From assembly GCF_024612015.1 (NCBI RefSeq), contig NZ_CP102512.1:2604001-2668000 (forward strand): a stretch of 64,000 nt of DNA, read 5' to 3'. Both the position numbers and the translations under genes were made by a program. The notes below the pieces were generated by a model. The model had not been told where the DNA came from. It did not search any database and saw only the letters and a list, made by a program, of their open reading frames with translations. Positions 1-6,994 of the stretch are shown here, piece by piece (within the stretch, counting starts at the first letter, position 1; each line of letters opens with the position of its first letter). Source of the stretch: Streptomyces sp. CA-210063. GTDB taxonomy: Bacteria > Actinomycetota > Actinomycetes > Streptomycetales > Streptomycetaceae.

Positions 1-135
1 CATGGTGAGACCGCTCCAGCCGACCGTACTGAGCTGCTCCAGCGCGGCATCGAGGATCGCGCGCTCGAGCACGGCGCCGCGCCGACGCGGGGAGGCCGTC
101 TGAGCGGGAGCGGCCGTCCAGCGCGAAGTGACCAT
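1..135 (-). CDS. TetR-family regulator, N-terminus only
   Basis: This is the first 45 codons of a gene that runs off the left edge. It starts with ATG at 133-135 on the minus strand. The peptide has an Arg-rich stretch and then a helix (LERAILDAALEQL, then a Gly-Trp-Ser-Gly-Leu turn) typical of the start of a TetR DNA-binding domain. It is divergent from the DHA2 efflux gene at 307, and two near-identical palindromes lie between them. This is the classic layout of a TetR repressor controlling itself and a drug pump. The ligand-binding part is outside the window, so the inducer cannot be guessed. Confidence 0.75.
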   Translation of the reverse strand, partial: MVTSRWTAAPAQTASPRRRGAVLERAILDAALEQLSTVGWSGLTM

Positions 136-216
136 CTGTGTTTCTCCGTTGAGCCGAGGGATGGGGATACGAGAAGCGGAAGCGGACGGGCGGCGCAGGC
201 CATGGCGGCGACTTTG

Positions 217-234
217 GTGAACGCTTGCGTTCAC
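217..234. promoter_or_regulatory. TetR-type operator, copy 1
   Basis: GTGAACGC-TT-GCGTTCAC is a perfect 8+8 dyad with a 2-bp centre, followed by TAAGG. It matches copy 2 (265-282) except at the central two bases. It lies between the divergent TetR and efflux genes. Confidence 0.8.
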
Positions 235-254
235 TAAGGGGGACTCACTACCGT
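225..254 (+). promoter_or_regulatory. Possible promoter of the efflux gene
   Basis: TTGCGT (225-230) and TACCGT (249-254), 18 bp apart, resemble a vegetative -35/-10 pair. The -35 lies inside operator copy 1, and copy 2 follows just downstream, so bound repressor would block transcription. Assigned by eye only. Confidence 0.35.
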
Positions 255-264
255 GGACGCGTCA

Positions 265-282
265 GTGAACGCCAGCGTTCAC
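265..282. promoter_or_regulatory. TetR-type operator, copy 2
   Basis: GTGAACGC-CA-GCGTTCAC is a perfect dyad with the same arms as copy 1 and the same TAAGG tail. Its centre is 48 bp from that of copy 1. It ends 24 bp before the GTG start of the efflux gene. Confidence 0.8.
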
Positions 283-306
283 TAAGGCACTTGTGGGGGA
301 CCCATA

Positions 307-1857
307 GTGACAACCTCTCCGTTGATTCAGGATCAGAAGCCGGGAGCTGCCCGCCGGGAGGGGCGCCCCGGCATCGCACTCACCGTCATCGCGGCCTGCC
401 AACTCATGGTGGTACTCGACGCGACGATTGTGAACATCGCGCTCCCGCACATTCAAGACGCGCTCAAGTTCAGCACCACCGACCTGACATGGGTGGTCAG
501 CGCCTACACACTGACCTTCGGCGGTCTGCTGCTCCTGGGCGGCCGGGCCGGTGACATCCTCGGCCGCCGCCGTGTGTTCATGACCGGAATTCTCGTCTTC
601 ACGCTCGCCTCGCTGCTCGGCGGATTCGCCCAGGAGCCCTGGCAGTTGCTGGCGGCGCGCGCCCTCCAGGGCGTCGGTGGCGCGATCGCGTCGCCCACCT
701 CGCTGGCACTCATCACCACGACATTCCCCGAAGGGCCCGAGCGGAACCGGGCGTTCGGTGTCTTCGCCGCGGTCTCCGCCGGTGGCGGCGCCATCGGTCT
801 GCTCGCGGGCGGCATGCTCACCGAGTGGCTCGACTGGCGGTGGGTGCTGTTCGTCAACGTGCCCATCGGTGTGCTGATCGCCGTGCTCACGCCGATGTAC
901 ATCAGCGAGTCCGAGCGGCACCCGGGGCGGTTCGACATCGCGGGCGCGCTCACCTCGACAGCCGGTATGGCCTCGCTGGTCTATGGGTTCATCCGCGCGG
1001 CGGAGGACGGCTGGCGCGACAGCCTGACCATCGGTTCCTTCGCTGCGGCGGTGATCCTGCTGCTGGTGTTCGGCTTCATCGAGAGGCGGGCCAAGGAGCC
1101 CATCACACCGTTGAGGATGTTCACCGACCGCAATCGCTCGGGCACGTACGTGATCATGCTGAGCCTGGCCGCGGCGATGTTCGGGATGTTCTTCTTCATC
1201 GTGCTGTTCGTGCAGAACGTGCTGCAGTACACGCCGATCGAGGCCGGTCTGGCCTTCCTTCCGGTGACCGTCGCGATCGTCACCGGTGCCGGTCTGTCCC
1301 AGCGGTTCCTGCCGGTGCTCGGGCCCAAGCCGTTCATGGTGGCCGGTTCGACGATCGTCGTGCTCGGCCTGGCGTGGCAGACCTTCATCAACCCCGACAG
1401 CTCGTACGTCGGCGGGGTGCTGGGCCCGATGGTGCTGTTCGGCTTCGGCATGGGCCTGAACTTCGTGACGCTCACCCTGACCGCGGTCTCCGGGGTCGCC
1501 CCGCACGAGGCGGGCGCGGCGTCCGGTCTGCTCAACGTCACACAGCAGGTGGGAGGTTCGCTCGGTCTGTCCATCCTCACCACGGTCTTCGGTACGGCCA
1601 GCCGTGACGAGGCGGAGAGTCAGGTGCGGCTCTTCATGTCGCAGGCCACGGACGAACAGAAGGCCGAGTTCGCGAAGACCCAGCAGCTGCCTGCCCCCTG
1701 GAGTCACGAAGTGCTCGCCCAGGGCATCTCGACGGCGTTCATACCGGCCGTCGCGATGGCCGTACTCGCCCTCGTCACCGCCGTATTGGTGATCAGGGTC
1801 CGCAAGAGCGACCTGGAGGCCCTCTCCGGTACGGCCGGCCCCGCCGCCGGAGGCTGA
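307..1857 (+). CDS. DHA2-family (EmrB/QacA-type) MFS drug efflux transporter
   Basis: This 516-residue inner-membrane protein is probably a proton-driven exporter of the 14-TM DHA2 family. It has the family signature LDATIVNIALP (residues 37-47), the loop motif GRAGDILGRRR (79-89) and a Gly-rich antiporter-like stretch GGGAIGLLAGG (159-169). Hydrophobic segments continue to about residue 500, and the tail is short and charged. The start is GTG at 307. The length is normal. The gene is divergent from a TetR gene with twin operators between, so it is probably de-repressed by a drug or metabolite. The substrate cannot be read from sequence. Confidence 0.9.
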   Translation: MTTSPLIQDQKPGAARREGRPGIALTVIAACQLMVVLDATIVNIALPHIQDALKFSTTDLTWVVSAYTLTFGGLLLLGGRAGDILGRRRVFMTGILVFTLASLLGGFAQEPWQLLAARALQGVGGAIASPTSLALITTTFPEGPERNRAFGVFAAVSAGGGAIGLLAGGMLTEWLDWRWVLFVNVPIGVLIAVLTPMYISESERHPGRFDIAGALTSTAGMASLVYGFIRAAEDGWRDSLTIGSFAAAVILLLVFGFIERRAKEPITPLRMFTDRNRSGTYVIMLSLAAAMFGMFFFIVLFVQNVLQYTPIEAGLAFLPVTVAIVTGAGLSQRFLPVLGPKPFMVAGSTIVVLGLAWQTFINPDSSYVGGVLGPMVLFGFGMGLNFVTLTLTAVSGVAPHEAGAASGLLNVTQQVGGSLGLSILTTVFGTASRDEAESQVRLFMSQATDEQKAEFAKTQQLPAPWSHEVLAQGISTAFIPAVAMAVLALVTAVLVIRVRKSDLEALSGTAGPAAGG

Positions 1858-1872
1858 CGGGGCGACCGCGGA

Positions 1873-1919
1873 CGGCCGGACCACGCCCGGAAGACAGGCG
1901 GTGGGGCAGGGTCCGGCCG
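1873..1919. terminator. Possible bidirectional terminator
   Basis: CGGCCGGACC (1873-1882) pairs with GGTCCGGCCG (1910-1919). The 27-nt loop is rather long. It lies between the convergent efflux and DUF4153-type genes. Confidence 0.35.
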
Positions 1920-1931
1920 CCCTGCGATTCC

Positions 1932-3584
1932 TCAGGGGTACAGCGCCTCCTCCTCGCGCACTCCGCACGCCGGTCCGCTCGCTCCCGGCGACACCGGACG
2001 TTCCTCCAGGATGCGCCGGGCCTCGGCCTCTCCCCAGCTCGTGGCGTACCAGGGGCTGTTGGCCCGGTCTTCCAGGTCCGCGGCTATGTCCCACAGCGCG
2101 CACGACCGCATGGGCTCCTTCAGCCGGTCCAGGGCGGGCACGGCGTCGGCGGACAACCCCCTCGCATACTCGATGTCGAAGCGGCCCGTGGTCTCATACC
2201 GCTCGACATTGCGCTCGGCGATCATCCCGTCCGGCGACACGAGACCGAACGCGAGCACTCCGGCGACCGCGCCGGCCGCGACGGCACGGGGCAGCCAGCG
2301 GGCACCCCACACCCCGGCAGCCATGATGAGCACGATGACCAGACCGAGCCAGAGCTCCATGGTCAGCACCGAGATCCTCAGCCGCGTCAGCCCATAGGCC
2401 TCCACATACATGTCCATACGTCGCACAGCGGATGCCACGACAACGAGGGCCAGCGCGCACAGGGTTCCCAGGACACCCCGCACGAGCGTCCGGTCACTCG
2501 ATCGAGTGCGCGGGGCCCAGCGCAGGGCGACCACGATGACCAACAGGGTGAGCAGCGTGGCCATGAGCAGCTGCCAGAACCCCTGGCGCGCGTACTGGGC
2601 GTATGTCTGGCCGGTCTCCTGCAGGACGGCGTCGTAGCCTCCGAAGAGCACGGCGAGCTGGACGGCGTTGAAGACGGCGAAGAGCGCCACGAGCCCGACC
2701 AGCGGGAGCGCCCACTCGACGCGCCCACGGGCGCGTCCGGCGGGCACCTGGACCCGGTCCCAGTGGGCGGGCGCGGCCGCCGTACGGGCCGCCGCGAGGG
2801 TCCCGAACAGCCCCAGCGCGAGGAGCAGGATCCGCCAGGGCCCGTCGGACACGGAGATGTCGGGCACCAGAGCGCCGAGCAGGTCCGCGAAGGCCGCGTC
2901 GGCGCCGGCGAACAGCGCTCCGAAGACGAAGAGCAGGACGGCGGCCACGACCAGCGCCCGCAGCAGCGGCGCCAGACGGCCCCGGTCGCCGCCGATCCGC
3001 TCGCGCAGTCCCTGCCAGGCCCAGGCCGGGCCGGTGACCAGCGCGGTGAACACACCGAGCGGGCCGAGCAGGACGGCGGGCCAGGTACGGCCGCCGTGCA
3101 GTGCGAGCGAGCCCGCCGCGAGGGCGGTGACGACGGCGAAGAACGTGGGCCACTCGGCGGCACGCAGGGCGGGCACGGTCAGCAGGGCGAGCCCGCCGAC
3201 GCCCCAGACGAGCGCCCAGGGGCGGGGGCGGCGCCCCGCCCTCCGTCCGGCGAAGTACACGGCGAGCGTGGCGGGCACGGCGACGACGACTATGTTGACG
3301 GCCAGTCCCTCGCCCAGCAGCAGCATGCTGAGCACGCCGGTGGCCAGGGCGGCCCACAGGGTCGCGGTGCGAATCGGCGCGGGATCGTCAGGTCTGAAAT
3401 CGATCAGGCCGGGCACCGAAGGCGGTGGTCCGCCCGATATCCGTTCGGGCCTTCCTGCCTTTCGCTCCGGTACGGCGTCCGTGGCCGCTGCCGCCCCCGA
3501 GCGGCCCTCATCGGTCGAAGCCCGCGCCCTGGGCTCCGGCTCTTCGGGCTCCGGTGCTGTTGGTGTTGACGGTGTGTCGGACAT
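1932..3584 (-). CDS. DUF4153/DUF4173-type polytopic membrane protein
   Basis: 550 residues. The first 70 are Pro/Ala/Glu-rich and probably disordered. Many hydrophobic helices follow from about residue 73 to 455, and then a soluble C-terminal tail of about 90 residues. The stretch YAQYARQGFWQ (328-338) before a membrane helix resembles the conserved core of DUF4173/DUF4153 proteins, which are common in Streptomyces and have no established function. The tail contains Asp/Glu/Trp-rich segments and a Cys pair. The ATG start follows a GGGAGGGGG ribosome binding site. The gene is convergent with the efflux pump. Function unknown. Confidence 0.75.
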   Translation of the reverse strand: MSDTPSTPTAPEPEEPEPRARASTDEGRSGAAAATDAVPERKAGRPERISGGPPPSVPGLIDFRPDDPAPIRTATLWAALATGVLSMLLLGEGLAVNIVVVAVPATLAVYFAGRRAGRRPRPWALVWGVGGLALLTVPALRAAEWPTFFAVVTALAAGSLALHGGRTWPAVLLGPLGVFTALVTGPAWAWQGLRERIGGDRGRLAPLLRALVVAAVLLFVFGALFAGADAAFADLLGALVPDISVSDGPWRILLLALGLFGTLAAARTAAAPAHWDRVQVPAGRARGRVEWALPLVGLVALFAVFNAVQLAVLFGGYDAVLQETGQTYAQYARQGFWQLLMATLLTLLVIVVALRWAPRTRSSDRTLVRGVLGTLCALALVVVASAVRRMDMYVEAYGLTRLRISVLTMELWLGLVIVLIMAAGVWGARWLPRAVAAGAVAGVLAFGLVSPDGMIAERNVERYETTGRFDIEYARGLSADAVPALDRLKEPMRSCALWDIAADLEDRANSPWYATSWGEAEARRILEERPVSPGASGPACGVREEEALYP

Positions 3585-3819
3585 GGGACCCCCTCCCCCG
3601 ACCGGCCCTCACCACCCCCGTACGCAGCGTGTTGGCTGCCGCAGGAGGCCCGTGGCCGGTACCTCGTCGCCGCGTCTCGTCATGATCAACAGGCGGCGTG
3701 GCGGACAGGGTATGCCGCAGGAAGGCACCCTCGACGACCTAGGAGCGCACTGTGGCACTCCTGTGACAGTTGAGGCGATTGGGCCAGGGGGAGCCTGGGA
3801 AGCGCGTCCCTTCGACCGG

Positions 3820-4722
3820 CTATCCCACCCGCATCCAGTCCGGAAACGTCTCGGTCTGTCCCACCCACGCCTCAGGAGGGGCCCCGGACTTCCCGGAGGC
3901 GACCACTCCCCCGACGATCGCGCAGGTCGTGTCGACGTCGCCGCCCACCTGGGCCGTCGTCCAGAAGCCCTGCTCGTAGTCGCCGAGGGCGCGTGCCGCC
4001 GACCAGAGCGCGAAGGGCACGGTGTCGTGCGCCGTCGTACGCCGTCCGCAGCCCAGTACGGCGGCGACGGTGTCCGCGTCGGCGTAGTCGAGCATGTCCC
4101 GGGCGCGCCGCAGTCCCGCGCCGACGGCGCTCTTCGGGACCAGCGCGATGACGCCGTCGAGCAGTGCCCCGGAACTCGGCGGTCCGGCCGGGTCTGCCGC
4201 CAGGGCGGCGGCCGCCGCGACGGCCATGGCGCCCACGACGGCCTCGCGGTGCTGGTGCGTGGGGTAGGCGGAGATCTCCGCCTGGTGGGTCGCCTGCTCG
4301 GGATCGTCCGCGTACCAGGCGCCCAGCGGGGCGATGCGCATGGCCGCGCCGTTGCCCCAGGATCCCTGGCCGTTGAAGAGCGCGGAGGCAAGTTCCCGCC
4401 AGTCGCCGCCCTCGCGGACCAGGCGCAACAGGCGGTTGACCGCGGGGCCGTAGCCCCGGTCGAAGTCGTGGTGCACGGCGAAGGAGCGGGCGAGTTCGTC
4501 CTGGTCGATCCGGTGGTGGGCCGCGAGGACGGCCACGACGGAACAGGCCATCTCGGTGTCATCGGTCCACTGCCAGGGGCCGGGTGGGGTCTCGCGTCGC
4601 TTGAGCAGCGGGTAGTTCACCGGCACGAAGTACTGCGAGCCCAGCGCGTCCCCCACCGCGAGTCCGCGCAGGCTGGCCAGGGCACGCTCCAGGCGGCCAT
4701 CGGAAGAGGAGTCAGCGGTCAT
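3820..4722 (-). CDS. ADP-ribosylglycohydrolase family protein (DraG/ARH fold)
   Basis: 300 residues, full length for the family. Metal-ligand motifs are present: WTDDTE (52-57), GNGAAMRIAPLG (123-134) and GGDVDTT (260-266). The last supplies the paired Asp/Thr ligands of the binuclear Mg site. Such enzymes remove ADP-ribose from proteins or small molecules in the cytoplasm. The substrate here is unknown. The gene lies 12 bp downstream of the histidine phosphatase gene on the same strand, so the two are probably co-transcribed. Confidence 0.88.
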   Translation of the reverse strand: MTADSSSDGRLERALASLRGLAVGDALGSQYFVPVNYPLLKRRETPPGPWQWTDDTEMACSVVAVLAAHHRIDQDELARSFAVHHDFDRGYGPAVNRLLRLVREGGDWRELASALFNGQGSWGNGAAMRIAPLGAWYADDPEQATHQAEISAYPTHQHREAVVGAMAVAAAAALAADPAGPPSSGALLDGVIALVPKSAVGAGLRRARDMLDYADADTVAAVLGCGRRTTAHDTVPFALWSAARALGDYEQGFWTTAQVGGDVDTTCAIVGGVVASGKSGAPPEAWVGQTETFPDWMRVG

Positions 4723-4734
4723 CGCCCTGCCACT

Positions 4735-5394
4735 CTAACCGGTGGCCCCATACGATTCCGGATCACGCCAGCGGCCGAACGGCCTGTCGAGCGTGTACCG
4801 GCCGTCGTCTCCGAGAACGAGCATCCGCATCTCGGCGTTCCCGGGGTTCGACAGCGACTCGAACTCCGCCACCGTCCAGTGGAACCACCGCATGCAGAAC
4901 AGCCGCATGGCGAGCCCATGGGTGACCAGCAGGACGTTCGGCGGATGGTCCGGGTCCTCGAAACTGCGGAACAGACTCTCCAGGAAACCGCCGACCCGGT
5001 CGTACACGTCGGCGCCGGACTCACCCTGCGCGAAGCGGTAGAAGAAGTGCCCGTACGCGTCCCGGTAGGCCTTCTGGAGTCGTACGTCGTCGGGGTCCTG
5101 CCAGTTGCCCCAGTCCTGCTCGCGCAGCCGGGGCTCCTCGCGCACGCGCACCTGTTCGGGGTCCAGATGAAACGCCTGGAACGTCTCGTGCGTCCGGCGG
5201 TACGGGGAGACGTAGACGCTGACGCGCTCGCGACCGAGGACGTCACGGATCCGTTTGCCGGTCTCCTCCGCCTGCCGCCAGCCGAGATCGGTGAGCGCCA
5301 GGGCGTGGTCGGGCTCGCGCTCGTACACGGTGTCATCAACATTGCCCGTTGACTCGCCGTGTCGGACAAGGATGATGCGCCGTGGTCGTGCCAT
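4735..5394 (-). CDS. Histidine phosphatase family protein (phosphoglycerate mutase-like)
   Basis: 219 residues. The N-terminal ILVRHGEST carries the catalytic RHG triplet (residues 11-13). Later conserved parts are YVSPYRRTHET (second Arg) and VLLVTHGLAMR (second catalytic His). This is the branch-1 histidine phosphatase fold, cytosolic, acting on a phosphomonoester. It is closer to generic broad-specificity phosphatases than to glycolytic Gpm. The ATG start leads directly into the conserved strand. It is probably the first gene of a two-gene operon with the ADP-ribosylglycohydrolase. Confidence 0.88.
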   Translation of the reverse strand: MARPRRIILVRHGESTGNVDDTVYEREPDHALALTDLGWRQAEETGKRIRDVLGRERVSVYVSPYRRTHETFQAFHLDPEQVRVREEPRLREQDWGNWQDPDDVRLQKAYRDAYGHFFYRFAQGESGADVYDRVGGFLESLFRSFEDPDHPPNVLLVTHGLAMRLFCMRWFHWTVAEFESLSNPGNAEMRMLVLGDDGRYTLDRPFGRWRDPESYGATG

Positions 5395-5525
5395 GCCAAG
5401 ACCCTAAAGGGGGCGACGGCGGATCGAGCACTCGTCCGGGTGCCTTACGGCGTACGTCACACAAGTCCCGCACATCAGATGGCCCGATTCGTACGTCTGG
5501 TTTCCGGACTCACTCCCGGCTCGTC

Positions 5526-5611
5526 GGTCCAGATCTCAAACCGTCCAGACGGCCCCGGCCATAAAGGTTGGAATTCCAAACTGCCGCAGGTCCGGATCTC
5601 AAACCGTCCAG
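5526..5611. repeat. Two 23-bp direct repeats, 63 bp apart
   Basis: Copies lie at 5526-5548 and 5589-5611 and differ at one base (A/G at the sixth position). The shared core is GATCTCAAACCGTCCAG. The second copy contains the stop and last codons of the YdbC-like gene on the minus strand. The first lies in intergenic DNA downstream, so the 3' end of the gene has been duplicated. Confidence 0.85.
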
Positions 5612-6204
5612 CTCGGTTCCAGTTCAACAATATCGCCCGCCAGGGCGGCGACGTCGGCCTCGATCTGGGCCCGCAGGGCGAGGCGCTCGATGCGTTCGAC
5701 TCGGTACTTGCCGTGCTCGGCGGCCGACTGCCACATGGAGAGGATCACGAACTCGTGGCCGGGCGCCTCACCGAACAGGCCCCGCACCATACCCGGAGAA
5801 CCGGCCATCGCCGGGTTCCAGACCTTCTCCTGCATCAGCGCGAAGTGCTCGGCCCGCTCCTCGTGGACACGGCAGTGCGCCACGCGCACCAGATCGGAGT
5901 CCGTGAAGCGCGGCTCGAAACCGGTCTTCACGTCGAAGCGGTGATCGAAGAGCTTGACCTGTATGTCCTTGAAGGTGCCCGACTGCGAGGCGGCGAGCCG
6001 GTCGTGGGAGCGCGCCATGAAGGAGTCGTAGAAGGCCCGGCTCTCCCAGAACGAGAAGATGTGCGCCACTCCGGGTCGCGCACGGCTCCAGCCCCCACCC
6101 TGTCCACGGAAACCCGGCTCCCCCAGAAGCCCCGCCCACTTTCGCTGCCCCCGCTCGAAACCGCGGCGGTCCACCACGGTGCAGCGAATCCACTTGACCA
6201 GCAC
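5599..6204 (-). CDS. YdbC-like / DUF4937 protein with ABM-type halves
   Basis: 201 residues. An N-terminal half (MLVKWIRCTVVDR..., about 1-105) and a C-terminal half (HCRVHEERAEHFALMQE..., about 110-195) each resemble a ferredoxin-like antibiotic-biosynthesis-monooxygenase fold. This matches the YdbC/DUF4937 proteins widespread in Streptomyces. The biochemical role is not known. The start is GTG at 6202-6204; the nearby upstream ATG is out of frame. It is divergent from the terD-family gene. Its last four codons and stop are part of a 23-bp sequence duplicated 63 bp downstream. Confidence 0.7.
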   Translation of the reverse strand: MLVKWIRCTVVDRRGFERGQRKWAGLLGEPGFRGQGGGWSRARPGVAHIFSFWESRAFYDSFMARSHDRLAASQSGTFKDIQVKLFDHRFDVKTGFEPRFTDSDLVRVAHCRVHEERAEHFALMQEKVWNPAMAGSPGMVRGLFGEAPGHEFVILSMWQSAAEHGKYRVERIERLALRAQIEADVAALAGDIVELEPSWTV

Positions 6205-6358
6205 CGCGCCATGGTAAGGCCACGGAGCGTGGCGCCGGTCACTCTCCGGCCGGTTGCACCCGGGCGAGCGTCACCGCGCACATGCGAGGATGGGCAACTG
6301 GCCTGGACCGCCAGGCAGTTCGGCCCGCAAGCACAGGAGAACGGGGAGGAGAGTTCTG

Positions 6359-6892
6359 TTGAACGGCCTCAACAAGGGCATCCGCAAGGTCGAGGTGGCG
6401 GTGAAGTGGGACCCGAGCCCCGCCGGACAGCCGCCCACGGATCTCGACATCATCGCGGCGACCTACCCGGCGGCCGATCCGAGCGGAAGTCCCGCCTATG
6501 TCGTGCACTTCGACAGCCGCTCGCCCGACGGCACCATCACCCTCAACCGCGACAGCAAGAACGGCCAGGGCTTCGGCTGGGACGAGGTCATGACGGTCGA
6601 GCTGAACCGCCTCGACAGCCGGTACGGCCGGGTGGTCATCGGTGTGGCCATACAGCAGGGATCCGGCCGGAAGACCTTCGTCAACGTCCACAAGCCCGGC
6701 CTGCGCATCCGTGAGGACTACACCGTCCTGGCCGAGGACGACTTCGGCAGTGTCCTCGGCTCCACGGCCGCGACCGTCGCCGAGTTCATCCGCGACGCCA
6801 CCGGCGAGTGGACCTTCCACCCGGGCATCCAGGGCTACGACGAGGACCCGGCGACCTTCGTCCGCATCATGGGCGGCCCCCGCGAGTCCTGA
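6359..6892 (+). CDS. TerD-family protein
   Basis: About 177 residues with the TerD signature: NGLNKGIRKVEVAVKWDPS at the N-terminus, acidic calcium-binding loops (PTDLDIIAATY, DEVMTVEL), and VVIGVAIQQ before a conserved C-terminal part. TerD/CABP proteins are small cytoplasmic Ca-binding beta-sandwich proteins linked to tellurite and stress responses. I chose TTG at 6359 because GGAGGAG (6345-6351) sits 7 bases upstream and homologues begin with this LNGLNKG segment. The frame is open back to 6254 but that part looks non-coding. A strong hairpin follows the stop. Confidence 0.85.
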   Translation: MNGLNKGIRKVEVAVKWDPSPAGQPPTDLDIIAATYPAADPSGSPAYVVHFDSRSPDGTITLNRDSKNGQGFGWDEVMTVELNRLDSRYGRVVIGVAIQQGSGRKTFVNVHKPGLRIREDYTVLAEDDFGSVLGSTAATVAEFIRDATGEWTFHPGIQGYDEDPATFVRIMGGPRES

Positions 6893-6925
6893 CCCCTGCC
6901 CGAAGGGCACCGCCGAAGGGACAGC

Positions 6926-6960
6926 GGTGCGGGGAGCCGCGTTTCGCGACTCCCCGCACC
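6926..6960. terminator. Hairpin terminator between terD-family gene and nrdJ
   Basis: Arms of 16 bp (6926-6941 and 6945-6960) with one mismatch and a TTT loop. It lies between convergent genes and could serve both strands. Confidence 0.8.
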
Positions 6961-6994
6961 GATCTGTCATTTCACGCCCGGAAGGGGCTCGGGT

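Noticed and set aside
3820..4722. ADP-ribosylglycohydrolase as immunity protein for the ADP-ribosyltransferase domain at 54.5 kb
   Set aside because: The genes are 47 kb apart, the first sits in a housekeeping pair, and such hydrolases are common. No sequence evidence links them.
6254..6358. Longer start for the TerD-family gene
   Set aside because: The extra 35 codons are Arg/Pro/Gly-rich and the ribosome binding site lies just before TTG 6359.
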